64,000 nt of DNA from Oceanobacillus saliphilus (GCF_023522835.1 NZ_JALCZU010000003.1:248001-312000); one strand, 5' to 3'. Numbered from the stretch's first letter, positions 32,988 to 42,637 are shown. The notes: generated by a model from the sequence alone, not told the origin. Numbers and translations: made by a program.

Positions 32988-34052
32988 TTAAAATGTAAAA
33001 CGGCTCGTTGCCTTCAAACTAAAAATAAATTCCTTCACTAAATCTTTTGTTGCTATCATATCCTGCATACTTACAAGTTCTACCGGTGAATGCGCATTTC
33101 GTGAGGGGATAGACAACACACCAGTCGGTATTCCTTTATTTGCTAGGGCAACCGCTCCACCGTCCGTCCCGATACCAGGGAAAACTTCCATTTGATATGG
33201 GATATTTGACTGTTCAGCTATTTTTTTCAATTCATCTTTTATTCCCTTTTGAACAATCAAACTAAAGTCCATCACCTTAATCCCCGTACCAGCCCCCATG
33301 TGCAACGTCTGGTCCATTGTTTCCTCAGGCGTATCGCTGACTGCTGTCGTATCGATGGCAATGGCAATATCGACTTCCGGAAGTTGATTGATTGCTGTTT
33401 GTGCACCGCGTAATCCTACCTCTTCCTGAACGGTAAAAAGAAAAACAACTTCACCTGCAAATTTCTTATCCTGAATTTCATTTAAAACGGATAGAAGCAC
33501 CGCACAACCTGCGCGATCATCTAGTGCCTTGCCAACAATCATTGGATTATCTTCTTTTCCAATAACTTTCGTTTCGGTTGCCCAGGTGACAGGTGTCCCA
33601 ATCTCTACGCCCATTTCTATTGCTTCCTTTTTAGAGGCTGCCCCAATGTCTATGTATAGTTTCCTATGTGACCTGACCTGTTTGGGATCGTCATACTTCA
33701 CGAAATGTGCGGACATGGTGCCAATTACGCCGTCCAAATCATGCTTTTCACCAAGCACTTTTACCGATTGGGCAAGCAGAATACGGTCATCATGGCCACC
33801 AAGCTTTTCGAAACGAATCAATCCATTGTCCTCTATCTTTTTGACAATGAAGCCAACCTCATCCATATGTGCCGTCAGAAGTGTCGTTGGGCCTTGGCTT
33901 AATCCCTTTTTCCTTGCAATTACATTCCCCATTGCATCAACTTTCACGTTATCTACTTTATTTTGCACATAATCACGGATAAAATAAGTGACATTCTGTT
34001 CATACCCACATGGACCATGCAACTCACTAAGTTGTTTCACAAGCTTGTCCAT
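32988..34052 (-). CDS. M42 family metallo-aminopeptidase
   Basis: 354 residues. Metal-binding and catalytic residues of the M42 family appear as LLTAHMDEVGF, ALDDRAGCAVLL, FTVQEEVGLRGA and AIDTTAVSD, with GTDGGAVALANKGIPTGVLSIPSRNAHSPVE at the end supplying the last His ligand. These enzymes are cytoplasmic dodecameric aminopeptidases that degrade short peptides; some act on sugars or cellulose. It is co-directional with the peptide-binding lipoprotein gene 23 nt downstream, so it may process imported peptides. GGAGCTG precedes the ATG. Confidence 0.9.
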   Translation of the reverse strand: MDKLVKQLSELHGPCGYEQNVTYFIRDYVQNKVDNVKVDAMGNVIARKKGLSQGPTTLLTAHMDEVGFIVKKIEDNGLIRFEKLGGHDDRILLAQSVKVLGEKHDLDGVIGTMSAHFVKYDDPKQVRSHRKLYIDIGAASKKEAIEMGVEIGTPVTWATETKVIGKEDNPMIVGKALDDRAGCAVLLSVLNEIQDKKFAGEVVFLFTVQEEVGLRGAQTAINQLPEVDIAIAIDTTAVSDTPEETMDQTLHMGAGTGIKVMDFSLIVQKGIKDELKKIAEQSNIPYQMEVFPGIGTDGGAVALANKGIPTGVLSIPSRNAHSPVELVSMQDMIATKDLVKEFIFSLKATSRFTF

Positions 34053-34180
34053 TCTTACAGCTCCTATTCGATATGATTAAGTATTCGGAATTTAAACCGA
34101 AATATAACGGCATTAAGCGCCACATTCAGACAATTACTATACATTCTATACTGAACCAACAATCAAATCAATCTTTTTTT

Positions 34181-34207
34181 AGGTGCCTGTCACTCTCCGG
34201 TTTTTGT
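34181..34207 (-). repeat. GTGACAGGC element
   Basis: On the minus strand it reads CAAAAACCGGAGAGTGACAG then GCACCT. It aligns with copies at 45553 and 51378: CAAAA, CGGG, GTGACAGGC in fixed order. Confidence 0.55.
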
Positions 34208-34394
34208 AAAATTTTGTAAGTAAACGTTAGAGGAAGGAGTCTGTGGAAAAAAGTGGATTCCTTCCTTGGATAGATTCTAGGAAAAAACGACATGATTTAC
34301 GGATGAAATACCACAGCACAATCTCCCCCCCAACTTGTCTCAGGATTTGACAAACAGAGCCAATCCATCATCACTCTCCTCCATGCCACCGCAA

Positions 34395-34432
34395 AAAGCC
34401 GTCCCTCCCCAACCCCTGGGAAGAACGGCTTT
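34395..34432 (-). terminator. Terminator of the carboxypeptidase gene
   Basis: AAAGCCGT and ACGGCTTT with inner CCC/GGG pairing; on the minus strand the stem is followed by TTTTTGC. Confidence 0.85.
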
Positions 34433-34454
34433 ATCATAAAACTCAAATTAAAAT

Positions 34455-36002
34455 CTATTCCCCAAACTCATGCCCAGCTAGTGCAGTTGCAATGGTGTCT
34501 TCTATCGCACGCATGCTGCCGGCAGAACCGAGATAGTTATTTATCATCACTGTGAATATCAACGCTTCTCCATCAGCCGAGGTCACGTAGCCAGATAGCG
34601 CGGATACTCCTGATAGGGAGCCCGTTTTAGCAGTAACATTCCCTTGAGCTGGACCGGAAGTCATCCGGTTGCGCAATGTTCCCCCAATGAATCGCTCGGG
34701 TACACCTGCTACCGGCATAGAATACTTGAATGCCGGAAACCAGTCTCTCCCCTGTACCTCGAAAAGCATCTGGGCAAGGTCATTCGATGGAATCATATTT
34801 TTATGTGACATTCCAGAACCGTCTCTAAGCAAAATGGTATCTGGATTAACACCCAGTCCTGTCACGACATTCTCCATCACTTCAAGGCCCTTATCCCAGC
34901 TTCCTTCACCATGAACGACTTTCCCCATTTCTTTAACCAACACTTCCCCATGACCATTGTTGCTCAGCTTCATGAATGGAATCAATAATTCCTCAAGTGG
35001 CATAGACTCCTTGGATGTCAATATTCTTGCATCGACCGGTGTTAAACCGAATTTTTGTTCCGACTGCCCAATAAAAGTGATTCCTTGCTCCGCTAATGAC
35101 TTCCCGAAAATATCAAGCACATATCCGGTCGGTTCCCATACAGAAGCCCAGGAACGTGAAAGCGTACCACCTACCGGCATTTGCCCTTCTATTATAATAT
35201 TGTTTGATCCATGTTCCCTTTGAATCGAAATATTTTTAGGCTCACCAGCCGGGACCATTTCCGTATGATTCACGATGTTAACGTAATCTGTTTCAGGAGT
35301 TAGACTTACTTGCGCTTTCCCGCCTGGCGCATCTGTGGCCCTTACTTCTACAACCACCGTTCCCGCATCATAATCCTCATCCGGGGAAAGGTTCAACGCC
35401 GAGATTTGCGCTCCAGTATAGAACGGCTCATCCGACCAATTCAAATCTTGAGAAAGACGTACGTCATCATACCAGTTGTCATCACCAACTAAGTCACCTT
35501 TAATTTTGCTTATCCCCTGTTCCTTCAATTCTTTTGCAAATTGATCGAGATCTTCTTTTAATAACGTCGGGTCACCTTTTCCTTTTATGTAGAGATCTCC
35601 TTGCAATAGATTTCCATTAATCGAACCATCAGTCAGCACCTCTGTGCTAAAACGATAATCTTCACCCAGTGTTTCCAATGCGGCCGCTGCTGTAAGCATT
35701 TTCATATTTGATGCCGGGTGCAATCTTGTTTCACCATACTGTGAAAAAAGTAATTCTCCTGTCTCAGCATGCTGTACACTTACACCTGTAACCGTTCCAT
35801 GCAGTTGTTCATTACCTAGGATGACACCGAGTTTTTCTTCCAATGTCGCATTTTCATCAAATTCTTCTGCTGTAATTTCTTCAGATGCGTTTACAAATAG
35901 TGCTTCTTCCTGTCCCAGAAAAGGGAATACTGCAAGTACTGCAATGAACAATAAAAGTAGGCTCTGCTTCCATTGATTTTTGCTTTTCGACAATAGACTC
36001 AC
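34455..36002 (-). CDS. dacB: D-alanyl-D-alanine carboxypeptidase/endopeptidase (PBP4, S13 family)
   Basis: 515 residues. A signal peptide or anchor (about 15-35) precedes the S13 domain: SxxK as SNMK within HPASNMKML (about residue 100), SxN as SNN in LSNNGHGEVL, and KTG in TAKTGSLSGVSALSG near the C-terminus, with the family's large insertion between the first two. It trims peptidoglycan stem peptides outside the membrane. The start is GTG at 36002 with AAAAGGATG before it. A single-gene unit with its own terminator. Confidence 0.9.
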   Translation of the reverse strand: MSLLSKSKNQWKQSLLLLFIAVLAVFPFLGQEEALFVNASEEITAEEFDENATLEEKLGVILGNEQLHGTVTGVSVQHAETGELLFSQYGETRLHPASNMKMLTAAAALETLGEDYRFSTEVLTDGSINGNLLQGDLYIKGKGDPTLLKEDLDQFAKELKEQGISKIKGDLVGDDNWYDDVRLSQDLNWSDEPFYTGAQISALNLSPDEDYDAGTVVVEVRATDAPGGKAQVSLTPETDYVNIVNHTEMVPAGEPKNISIQREHGSNNIIIEGQMPVGGTLSRSWASVWEPTGYVLDIFGKSLAEQGITFIGQSEQKFGLTPVDARILTSKESMPLEELLIPFMKLSNNGHGEVLVKEMGKVVHGEGSWDKGLEVMENVVTGLGVNPDTILLRDGSGMSHKNMIPSNDLAQMLFEVQGRDWFPAFKYSMPVAGVPERFIGGTLRNRMTSGPAQGNVTAKTGSLSGVSALSGYVTSADGEALIFTVMINNYLGSAGSMRAIEDTIATALAGHEFGE

Positions 36003-36355
36003 ATCCTTTTTGTTTGAATATTTTAATTATACAGTAAAATATTACAGGAAAATACGCTTTTTCCATAAAGACATCGAAAGCCCCAAAAAAATAACTCCGG
36101 AAGCTACTTTGGTAGGGAGTCAATGATACCAGTCTCTCCGCTTATCTGAACCCTTCCTTGTACAAAATACAAGCATACGCCAGTTATTCTTACCAAATCT
36201 AAGCATTTCCCATCCGATTGCTCTATAACCCTTTTTAATGCTTGCATATCCTAAAATATCATTGAATACCTAATTTTCTAAAAAGTCTTATCTTTGTTAA
36301 AATTGTAATTGTGGTTTTTGCCTTAGTTGAATAAAAATAAAAGGGGAGTTTTTAA
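36003..36355. other. Divergent intergenic region
   Basis: Between the carboxypeptidase gene (minus) and the amino-acid binding protein gene (plus). It is AT-rich with no gene or clear repeat; promoters for both must lie here but I cannot fix them with confidence. Confidence 0.4.
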
Positions 36356-37141
36356 ATGAAGATTATAAATTGGAAACTACAGTTCAGTTTACTATCACTC
36401 GTGTTGTTATTGTTTCTGGCAGCATGTGGATCAAATGATGAAGCATCAGGATCAGGAGAGTTGGAGGATACATATACGGTTGTGTCAGATACATCTTTTG
36501 TCCCGTTTGAATTCATGGAAGACGGGGAATATGTGGGATTTGATATAGACCTTATTCATGCGATTGCTGATGAAGCTGGATTTGCAGTTGATTTGGAAAC
36601 TACAAATTTTGACGGCATCATTCCTGGATTACAGACGGGTCAGTTTGATATCGCAATTGCAGGAATCAGTATTACGGAAGACAGGAAACAACAAATCGAT
36701 TACAGCGACCCTTACTATGAATCCGGGCTTGCTATCGGTGTCCGTGTTGATAATGAGGACATTAATGGAATAGAGGACCTGGAAGGAAAAACAATCGCAA
36801 CTCGACTTGGTTCCACAAGTTCAGCATATATCGAGGATAATATTGAAGGTGCAGAGGCAAATCAATATGAACAGCTCGACCAGGCTTACTTGGCTGTTGA
36901 AAATGGCAGTGCCGACGCCATTTTGTATGATGCACCGAATGTAAACTATTATATCCAGACACAGGGAGAGGACAGCCTGAAAGTCGTCGGTGATCTGTAC
37001 CAAGCTGAGGATTATGGAATAGCTATCACAAAAGGTAAAGAAACACTCGTTGAAGCAATCAATGAAGCACTCGCTGAATTACATGACAATGGTACGTATG
37101 ATGAGATTTATGCGAAATGGTTTGGCGAACCAACCGAATAA
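36356..37141 (+). CDS. Amino-acid ABC transporter substrate-binding lipoprotein
   Basis: 261 residues. The signal peptide ends in lipobox LAAC (Cys24-25 region), followed by a short Ser/Gly linker and the family 3 binding fold: SFVPFEFMEDGEYVGFDIDL, FDGIIPGLQTGQFDIAIAGI and a late LEGKTIATRLGSTS. It resembles GlnH/ArtP-type receptors; the bound amino acid (Gln, Arg or other polar) is not fixed. First gene of a three-gene transporter operon. AGGGGAG lies 8 nt before the ATG. Confidence 0.9.
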   Translation: MKIINWKLQFSLLSLVLLLFLAACGSNDEASGSGELEDTYTVVSDTSFVPFEFMEDGEYVGFDIDLIHAIADEAGFAVDLETTNFDGIIPGLQTGQFDIAIAGISITEDRKQQIDYSDPYYESGLAIGVRVDNEDINGIEDLEGKTIATRLGSTSSAYIEDNIEGAEANQYEQLDQAYLAVENGSADAILYDAPNVNYYIQTQGEDSLKVVGDLYQAEDYGIAITKGKETLVEAINEALAELHDNGTYDEIYAKWFGEPTE

Positions 37142-37150
37142 TGGCTTTAT

Positions 37151-37217
37151 AAAGACTTGGTTGTCACTAAGTTTTTCGGTGACAGCCTTTGTTGCACGTA
37201 TGCAAGCTGGTAAGTTT
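37151..37217 (+). repeat. Cruciform repeat family, copy A
   Basis: About 67 bp starting 10 nt after the binding-protein stop. Stem 1: TGTCAC/GTGACA. Stem 2: TTGCA/TGCAA. Weaker outer ends: AGACTT/AAGTTT. It aligns over its length with the copy at 44204. Confidence 0.65.
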
Positions 37218-37272
37218 ATACTTTCCTTTTTGCCTAAAAAATAAACAGCAAGCACTACTTCTAGAAATTTAA

Positions 37273-37313
37273 AAATCTAAGGAGGATCCGTTTCTACGAT
37301 AATCCTTAGATTT
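37273..37313 (+). other. Intercistronic hairpin between binding protein and permease genes
   Basis: AAATCTAAGGA pairs perfectly with TCCTTAGATTT (11 bp) around a 19-nt loop. It lies 22 nt before the permease start; there is no T-run. It probably protects or partially terminates the binding-protein mRNA, giving more receptor than permease. Confidence 0.7.
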
Positions 37314-37334
37314 ACTATGTTATGAGGTGAAAGA

Positions 37335-37997
37335 ATGGAAGGTAGATTCAATTGGGCAGGTGTAATCGATTTCCTGCCACAGTTAGGGACAGGTCTCTAT
37401 TACACCCTTTTGATATCGATAGTGGGTCTGTTGATCGGATTTATTTTAGGCGGCATCTTCGGGTTGGGACGTGTTTCCAAAAATAAAATTGTTTACGGGC
37501 TCGCCTCTGTTTATATTGAAGTAATTCGCGGAACTCCCGTGCTCGTTCAAGCGATTTGGATATTCTTTGCGCTACCATTAATCACAGGTTACAACATGGA
37601 TTCTGTCACATCAGGGATTGTCGTTATCGCGCTAAACTCAGGTGCATATATCGCTGAAATCGTACGTGGTTCTGTTCAGTCGATTGAAAAAGGACAAATG
37701 GAAGCCGGACGTTCACTCGGTTTAAATCATCTTCAAACGATGCGGCATATTATTTGGCCACAGGCTTTTAAGCGAATGATACCACCACTTGGAAATCAGT
37801 TCATCATCAGTATTAAGGACACATCCTTATTGTCTGTCATCCTTGTTCCTGAGCTAATGTTTCAAGGGAGACTGATTGCATCAAACTACTTTAATGCGGT
37901 CGAAATCTATACAACGGTTGCTGTTTTTTATTTGGCAATTACACTGACACTATCCTTTGTGTTGCGCATAATTGAAAGAAGGTTGGATATTAAATGA
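37335..37997 (+). CDS. Amino-acid ABC transporter permease (HisM/GlnP family)
   Basis: 220 residues with five predicted membrane spans. TIGR01726-type start [15 protein letters not shown] and the cytoplasmic EAA loop [29 protein letters not shown] are present, the latter contacting the ATPase. It forms the importer channel with its neighbours. GAGGTGAAAG precedes the ATG; the 3' end overlaps the ATPase start by 4 nt (ATGA), so the two are coupled. Confidence 0.92.
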   Translation: MEGRFNWAGVIDFLPQLGTGLYYTLLISIVGLLIGFILGGIFGLGRVSKNKIVYGLASVYIEVIRGTPVLVQAIWIFFALPLITGYNMDSVTSGIVVIALNSGAYIAEIVRGSVQSIEKGQMEAGRSLGLNHLQTMRHIIWPQAFKRMIPPLGNQFIISIKDTSLLSVILVPELMFQGRLIASNYFNAVEIYTTVAVFYLAITLTLSFVLRIIERRLDIK

Positions 37998-38716
37998 TTA
38001 AAGTAAAGGATTTACATAAGAACTTTGGTGAAAATGAAGTTTTAAAAGGTATCGATTGCCATATTCAGCCTTCTGAGGTTGTCTGTGTTATCGGACCAAG
38101 TGGTTCAGGAAAAAGCACATTCCTCCGCTGCTTGAATATGTTGGAAACCATCACTAGTGGCGATGTCGTTGTTGACGGGCAAAATTTAACAGATTCACAG
38201 ACGGATATCAATTCGGTGCGTACAGAAATCGGCATGGTGTTTCAGCAATTCAATCTTTTTCCACATAAAAATGTTATTGAAAATATTATGCTTGCTCCAA
38301 AAAAAGTCCGCAAGCTAACGGATCAAGCTGCTCGCGACCGCGCTATGAAGCTATTGGAGAAAGTCGGCCTTTCCGAAAAGGCAGAACAATATCCAGGACA
38401 ATTATCCGGTGGACAGCAGCAGCGTGTAGCCATTGCAAGAGCACTTGCGATGGAACCTAAAATGATGCTGTTTGATGAACCAACATCCGCCCTTGATCCC
38501 GAACTCGTCGGAGAAGTGCTGGAAGTTATGAAACAGCTTGCACATGAAGGGATGACAATGGTAGTCGTCACACATGAAATGGGCTTTGCCAGAGAAGTTG
38601 GTGACAGAGTCCTGTTTATGGACAACGGCCTTATCGTCGAAGAAGGCAATCCCGACCAACTATTTAACAACCCACAATCAGAAAGAACAAAAGGATTTCT
38701 AAATAAAATATTATAG
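37994..38716 (+). CDS. glnQ: Amino-acid ABC transporter ATP-binding protein (GlnQ family)
   Basis: 240 residues. Walker [11 protein letters not shown]-loop [10 protein letters not shown], signature [16 protein letters not shown], Walker [14 protein letters not shown] and H-loop VVTHEM are all intact. The FPH segment after the Q-loop is typical of polar amino-acid importers. Last gene of the operon, closed by a repeat arm that forms a hairpin with a T-tail. Confidence 0.92.
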   Translation: MIKVKDLHKNFGENEVLKGIDCHIQPSEVVCVIGPSGSGKSTFLRCLNMLETITSGDVVVDGQNLTDSQTDINSVRTEIGMVFQQFNLFPHKNVIENIMLAPKKVRKLTDQAARDRAMKLLEKVGLSEKAEQYPGQLSGGQQQRVAIARALAMEPKMMLFDEPTSALDPELVGEVLEVMKQLAHEGMTMVVVTHEMGFAREVGDRVLFMDNGLIVEEGNPDQLFNNPQSERTKGFLNKIL

Positions 38717-38722
38717 TTGGAG

Positions 38723-38751
38723 GGAAGCATGGGGACGGTTCTCATGCTTCC
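38723..38751 (+). repeat. Single repeat arm acting as terminator
   Basis: It starts 7 nt after the ATPase gene stop. GGAAGCAT and ATGCTTCC pair perfectly over 8 bp and are followed by CTTTTTAT, so this arm alone has the form of a Rho-independent terminator. Confidence 0.85.
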
Positions 38752-39011
38752 TTTTTATAAGTCATTCGTGCAACCGTTCCTCCCCTTTCCCTTTCCAATC
38801 GGATTATTTAGATAATTCAACAAAATGAGTTATAATTAATGGGACGTATAAGCATTTGGTTTTCCCAGTCAAATAGGATAGTCTACTTTCACTGGACGCG
38901 GGAGCTTTTGTACTGTAAGTCAAAATGCTAAGGTCTTTTAAAAAGTTCTGTGTTCAAACAATTTACATAGCGTTAAAACAAATTACATTTCAAAGTGAAG
39001 GAGAAGAAACA

Positions 39012-39791
39012 ATGATGGAAATCATAGATATCGCAAACGTTACATGGAAAAGACAAAGCAAAACTATTCTAGAGAATATTGACTGGCAAGTATGTAAAGG
39101 GGAACACTGGGCCGTGCTTGGGTTGAATGGTTCAGGAAAAACAACATTGCTTAACATGGTTAACGGATATATTTGGCCAACTACAGGGAAAGTCAGTGTG
39201 CTCGGTAATATTTTTGGAAAGACCGATATTAGGGAAATGCGAAAATCGATTGGCTGGGTCAGTTCCTCCCTTCAGGAAAAAATCAAAGGTACAGAAAATG
39301 CCGAGGATGTTGTAGTTAGTGGAAAGTATGCCTCGATTGGCTTGTATGAAAATCCAGACAATAAGGATTTTCGAAAGGCACTAGGGATAATGAAGGATCT
39401 TGGATGCAGTCATTTGGCAGGCCGCACCTATCAATCCTGTTCTCACGGAGAAAAACAGAAGCTTCTCATCGGCCGGGGATTAATGGGAACACCTGACTTG
39501 TTAATCCTTGATGAGCCTACGAACGGTTTGGATTTCATTTCGCGTGAGGAGTTAATGGAGACCATTGAAGAACTAGCAACACAAGAAAATGCACCAACAA
39601 TTATATTCGTCACCCATCACATCGAAGAAATATTACCTGCATTCAGCCACACCTTGCTTTTACGCGATGGCGAAGTTTTTGATAAAGGGGAACGACAGAA
39701 TGTACTAACCAGTGAACGCTTATCCTCTTTTTTTGCTAAATCCGTTGAAGTAAAGTGGTATAAGGAAAGACCTTGGATGACTCTCCGGTAG
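39012..39791 (+). CDS. ABC transporter ATP-binding protein (YlmA-like)
   Basis: About 259 residues. Walker A GLNGSGKTT, signature region SHGEKQKLLIGRGLM (a degenerate LSGGQ), Walker B LLILDEPTNGLDF and H-loop VTHH are seen. The IDIANVTWKRQSKTILENIDW start and TYQSCSHGEKQ signature match B. subtilis YlmA-type stand-alone ATPases, which resemble molybdate/iron-type importer ATPases without partner genes. The frame opens at 38925, but GAAGGAG lies 7 nt before the ATG at 39012. No permease is adjacent; role unknown. Confidence 0.85.
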   Translation: MMEIIDIANVTWKRQSKTILENIDWQVCKGEHWAVLGLNGSGKTTLLNMVNGYIWPTTGKVSVLGNIFGKTDIREMRKSIGWVSSSLQEKIKGTENAEDVVVSGKYASIGLYENPDNKDFRKALGIMKDLGCSHLAGRTYQSCSHGEKQKLLIGRGLMGTPDLLILDEPTNGLDFISREELMETIEELATQENAPTIIFVTHHIEEILPAFSHTLLLRDGEVFDKGERQNVLTSERLSSFFAKSVEVKWYKERPWMTLR

Positions 39792-39796
39792 TTAAA

Positions 39797-39825
39797 GGAA
39801 GCATGGGGACGGTTCCACCTGCTCC
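39797..39825 (+). repeat. Single repeat arm
   Basis: Starts 6 nt after the YlmA-like stop; GGAAGC, GGGGACGGTTCC, GCTCC. The 3' terminus is mutated. Confidence 0.8.
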
Positions 39826-39898
39826 CTACAATCTTCTTCCTTGCCTCCTATCAAACTGTTCGCTAAGATAAAATTATAGAATGAAAGGAGCTTCACAT

Positions 39899-40945
39899 AT
39901 GAAATATATCGGATATATTGGAACGTATACAAAGAAAAACAGCAAGGGCATCTATTCATTTGAACTTGATACCGAGGCGTCAAAAATAACAAATGTGAAA
40001 GTTGCAGCTACTATAGGAAGTCCAACTTATTTAAACATTTCAGAAGATAAACAGTATCTATATTCTGTCGCAAAAAGTGGGGAGAACGGTGGGGTTGCTT
40101 CCTATGCAATTGATAAAAATACTGGTGAGTTGACATTTCTAAATCAGCAACTGACACCTGGTGCGAACCCTTGTCACGTGAATACAGACAAGAAGCATCG
40201 ATACTTGTTCACCACAAACTATCATAAGGGAACCGTTGACTCCTATCTGATCGATCAGGAAAACGGAAAAATTAGTCCCACGGTATCAACTATCCAGCAT
40301 ACTGGCAGTGGTCCAGATCCGAGGCAGGAGAAAGCACATATCCATTATTCGGGCATGACGCCAGACGAAAAATATTTAGCTGTTGTTGACTTAGGAAGTG
40401 ATTTATTGACTACTTGTACGGTCAGCGAACAAGGTGATCTAAGTGAAGTTAATCGTTTAGCACTACCAGCAGGAAGCGGACCGAGACATTTAACATTTCA
40501 TCCGAAACGTAAAGATATCGCTTATCTTGCAACGGAATTCAGCTCCCAAGTCGTCGTTCTTAAATATGACAGTGATGACGAAAGCTTTTCAATCCTGCAA
40601 TCAATAGGCACCATTCCTGGAGATTTCACCGAAAATAATCAGGGTAGCGCCATTCATATTTCTGCCGACGGAAAATATGTTTACTCAGGGAATCGCGGAC
40701 ATAACAGTATTGCCATATTTAAAACAGATGATGAAACTGGAAAGCTTAGCTTTGTCGAGACTACTCCATCTGAAGGGGATTGGCCACGTGATTTTGTCTT
40801 GGATCCAACAGAAAAATTCCTAATCGTAGCAAATCAGGAATCGGATAATCTTGTTCTGTTTTCACGGGATTCCGAGACTGGAAAGCTAACGTTAGTGCAG
40901 AAGGATATAGAAGCCCCCGAAGCCATTTGTATTAAGTTTTTGTAG
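39899..40945 (+). CDS. pgl: 6-phosphogluconolactonase-like beta-propeller (YkgB/Pgl type)
   Basis: About 348 residues of the seven-bladed lactonase family: YIGYIGTYTKKNSKGIYSFELD at the start, GANPCHVNTDKKHRYLFTTNYHKGTVDSYLI, GSGPRHLTFHP and a final blade with WPRDFVLDPTEKFLIVANQESDNLVLF. It would hydrolyse 6-phosphogluconolactone in the pentose phosphate pathway, the source of ribulose 5-phosphate that kdsD uses; this link is only metabolic. The ATG at 39899 with AAAGGAG 8 nt upstream is preferred over an upstream in-frame start. Confidence 0.85.
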   Translation: MKYIGYIGTYTKKNSKGIYSFELDTEASKITNVKVAATIGSPTYLNISEDKQYLYSVAKSGENGGVASYAIDKNTGELTFLNQQLTPGANPCHVNTDKKHRYLFTTNYHKGTVDSYLIDQENGKISPTVSTIQHTGSGPDPRQEKAHIHYSGMTPDEKYLAVVDLGSDLLTTCTVSEQGDLSEVNRLALPAGSGPRHLTFHPKRKDIAYLATEFSSQVVVLKYDSDDESFSILQSIGTIPGDFTENNQGSAIHISADGKYVYSGNRGHNSIAIFKTDDETGKLSFVETTPSEGDWPRDFVLDPTEKFLIVANQESDNLVLFSRDSETGKLTLVQKDIEAPEAICIKFL

Positions 40946-40951
40946 AAGCAG

Positions 40952-41232
40952 GGAAGCATGGGGACGGTTCTCCTGCTTCCATGCAAATTTGAATAGGTAA
41001 AGCCTGTTTTCCATACGTGAGTAACAGAATAATTCTGCTATTTATGACGTTATGCCGCGTCTTACAGGTTTTATCCGCAATACGAATTCCGAAAACCCTT
41101 CCCCAGAAACATTGAATCTTGAGCAAAACAAAAAATGCTCTTAACTGTCTGCTAACTTCTAGCAGGTCCAGTTCAGAGCATTTATTATTATCAATCCCAG
41201 AAAAGAAGCAAGAGAACCGTCCCCGCGCTCCC
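40952..41232. repeat. Expanded REPIN-like pair (arms 40952-40980 and 41205-41232)
   Basis: Inward-facing arms 224 nt apart between convergent genes, 7 nt from the lactonase stop and overlapping the amidohydrolase stop. The interior holds a terminator (41133-41183). Confidence 0.88.
41133..41183. terminator. Terminator within repeat pair
   Basis: AAATGCTCTTAACTG pairs with CAGTTCAGAGCATTT (one mismatch) between convergent genes; an inner GCTAAC.../CTAGC stem is also possible. Confidence 0.75.
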
Positions 41233-42527
41233 TACGCTTCCTCCATAATTCCTTCAACAAACCCCTTCAGTAGATGAACGGTCTTCACACAATCATTTAA
41301 GCTGGACCATTCGGCCGGGTTGTGACTGATGCCATCTTTACTGCGGGTGAAAATCATCGCAACTGGAATTTCTTCTCCAATTATCATTGCATCATGCCCC
41401 GCGCCGCTTGGTATGTACACTGGTTTGATGCCTGACTTGTCCATAATAGTTGCCAGTTTCTCCTGAAGTTCTGGTGCAATAGGCAATGGTTTTATTTTTG
41501 TATTGATATTCCACGTTACGTCGATCCCTCTTCTTGCCGCGACGTTTTCAGCTTTTTGATAAATCATCTCCAGCAGCTGATCACGAGTTTGTTCGGTAAT
41601 GTCTCTAATATCAACCATCAAATTAACTTCCTGCGCAATAACATTTATGCCATTTGGCAGCACATTCATTTTACCGACCGTTGCAACGGCTGTCTGGCTC
41701 ACTTCCCTTGGTAAAGATTCGATTTCCTGCACAAACATACCCGCTGCAATAACTGGATCTTTCCTATTTTCCATTGGCGTATTGCCCGCATGTCCAGCTT
41801 TTCCTTTGAAAGAAACCTCCAGCCAAGCTGGGCCCGCGATGCCATTAACAATTCCAGCTGGCTCGTCATGCTTTTCCAATACAGTACCTTGCTCGATATG
41901 TACCTCTACAAATAGTTTCAAGTTTTTCGAATGATAATTTGCCTTTAAAAAAGCTTCCCGGTCACTTCCATATGCAGCAATGACCTCATCAAACGATTGC
42001 CCACTATCATCTTGGAATAGATCCAGTTCATCATTTGTTATTTTCCCGGTAAAAGATCTACTGCCAGTTAGTCCAGCCTTAAATCTTGAACCTTCTTCAT
42101 CGGAAAAAACCACGACCTCATACGGGATTGGCGGCGTATAGCCATTCTCCTTCCAGGCTTCAACGACCTCCAGTGCAGCAAGAACACCTAATGGCCCATC
42201 AAAATTCCCACCGTTTGGAACACTATCAAGGTGTGAGCCTGACATGACAGCTGGAGAATCACTTTTCCCTTCCAATCTTCCAAAAACATTTCCCGCTCCA
42301 TCCATCGTTACTGTAAGCCCAGCCTCTTTCATCCAGCTGACGACTCGTTCTTTTGCCTGTTTTTCCTGTGCTGAGTAGCCGATTCGGGTTACACCACCGT
42401 CTTCAGTAGCGCCAATTTCCGATAGCTCAGCTAACCTGTCGGCAATCCTCTCGCCGTTTATTCCGGAATGATTTAAGTGACTATCATATTCGTTCATTAG
42501 TTTGTTCAAAAATGTTGTAGATGTCAT
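41232..42527 (-). CDS. M20 family amidohydrolase (allantoate/N-carbamoyl-amino-acid hydrolase)
   Basis: 431 residues. Metal ligands appear in SGSHLDSVPNGGNFDGPLG, VFSDEEGSRF, FVEVHIEQG and a late SGAGHDAMI block, the pattern of AllC, HyuC and beta-ureidopropionase. It hydrolyses a ureido or N-carbamoyl group with two divalent metals. Which substrate (allantoate, N-carbamoyl amino acid) is not fixed; no other purine or hydantoin genes adjoin. AAAGGAG lies 7 nt before the ATG. It follows the cystine transporter gene on the same strand by about 180 nt including a terminator, so it is probably a separate unit. Confidence 0.87.
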   Translation of the reverse strand: MTSTTFLNKLMNEYDSHLNHSGINGERIADRLAELSEIGATEDGGVTRIGYSAQEKQAKERVVSWMKEAGLTVTMDGAGNVFGRLEGKSDSPAVMSGSHLDSVPNGGNFDGPLGVLAALEVVEAWKENGYTPPIPYEVVVFSDEEGSRFKAGLTGSRSFTGKITNDELDLFQDDSGQSFDEVIAAYGSDREAFLKANYHSKNLKLFVEVHIEQGTVLEKHDEPAGIVNGIAGPAWLEVSFKGKAGHAGNTPMENRKDPVIAAGMFVQEIESLPREVSQTAVATVGKMNVLPNGINVIAQEVNLMVDIRDITEQTRDQLLEMIYQKAENVAARRGIDVTWNINTKIKPLPIAPELQEKLATIMDKSGIKPVYIPSGAGHDAMIIGEEIPVAMIFTRSKDGISHNPAEWSSLNDCVKTVHLLKGFVEGIMEEA

Positions 42528-42637
42528 GTTGATCTCCTTTCATAATTCCAGTCGATTCCTATTATATTCATAATAACATTTGGCACAAGCAAAAGGATGA
42601 AATTCAATTACCTTCTCACCGATATTAGAGTAGAAAT

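Larger units (their letters stand above)
34053..34454. other. Intergenic region
   Basis: About 400 nt with no gene. It contains a GTGACAGGC element (34181-34207), a hairpin AGGAAGGA/TCCTTCCT (34231-34266) and the terminator of the carboxypeptidase gene (34395-34432). Confidence 0.6.

Noticed and set aside
37151-37217. tRNA-like cloverleaf
   Set aside because: Three stems form, but there is no T-loop GTTCRA, no anticodon arm of proper size and no CCA-compatible acceptor stem.
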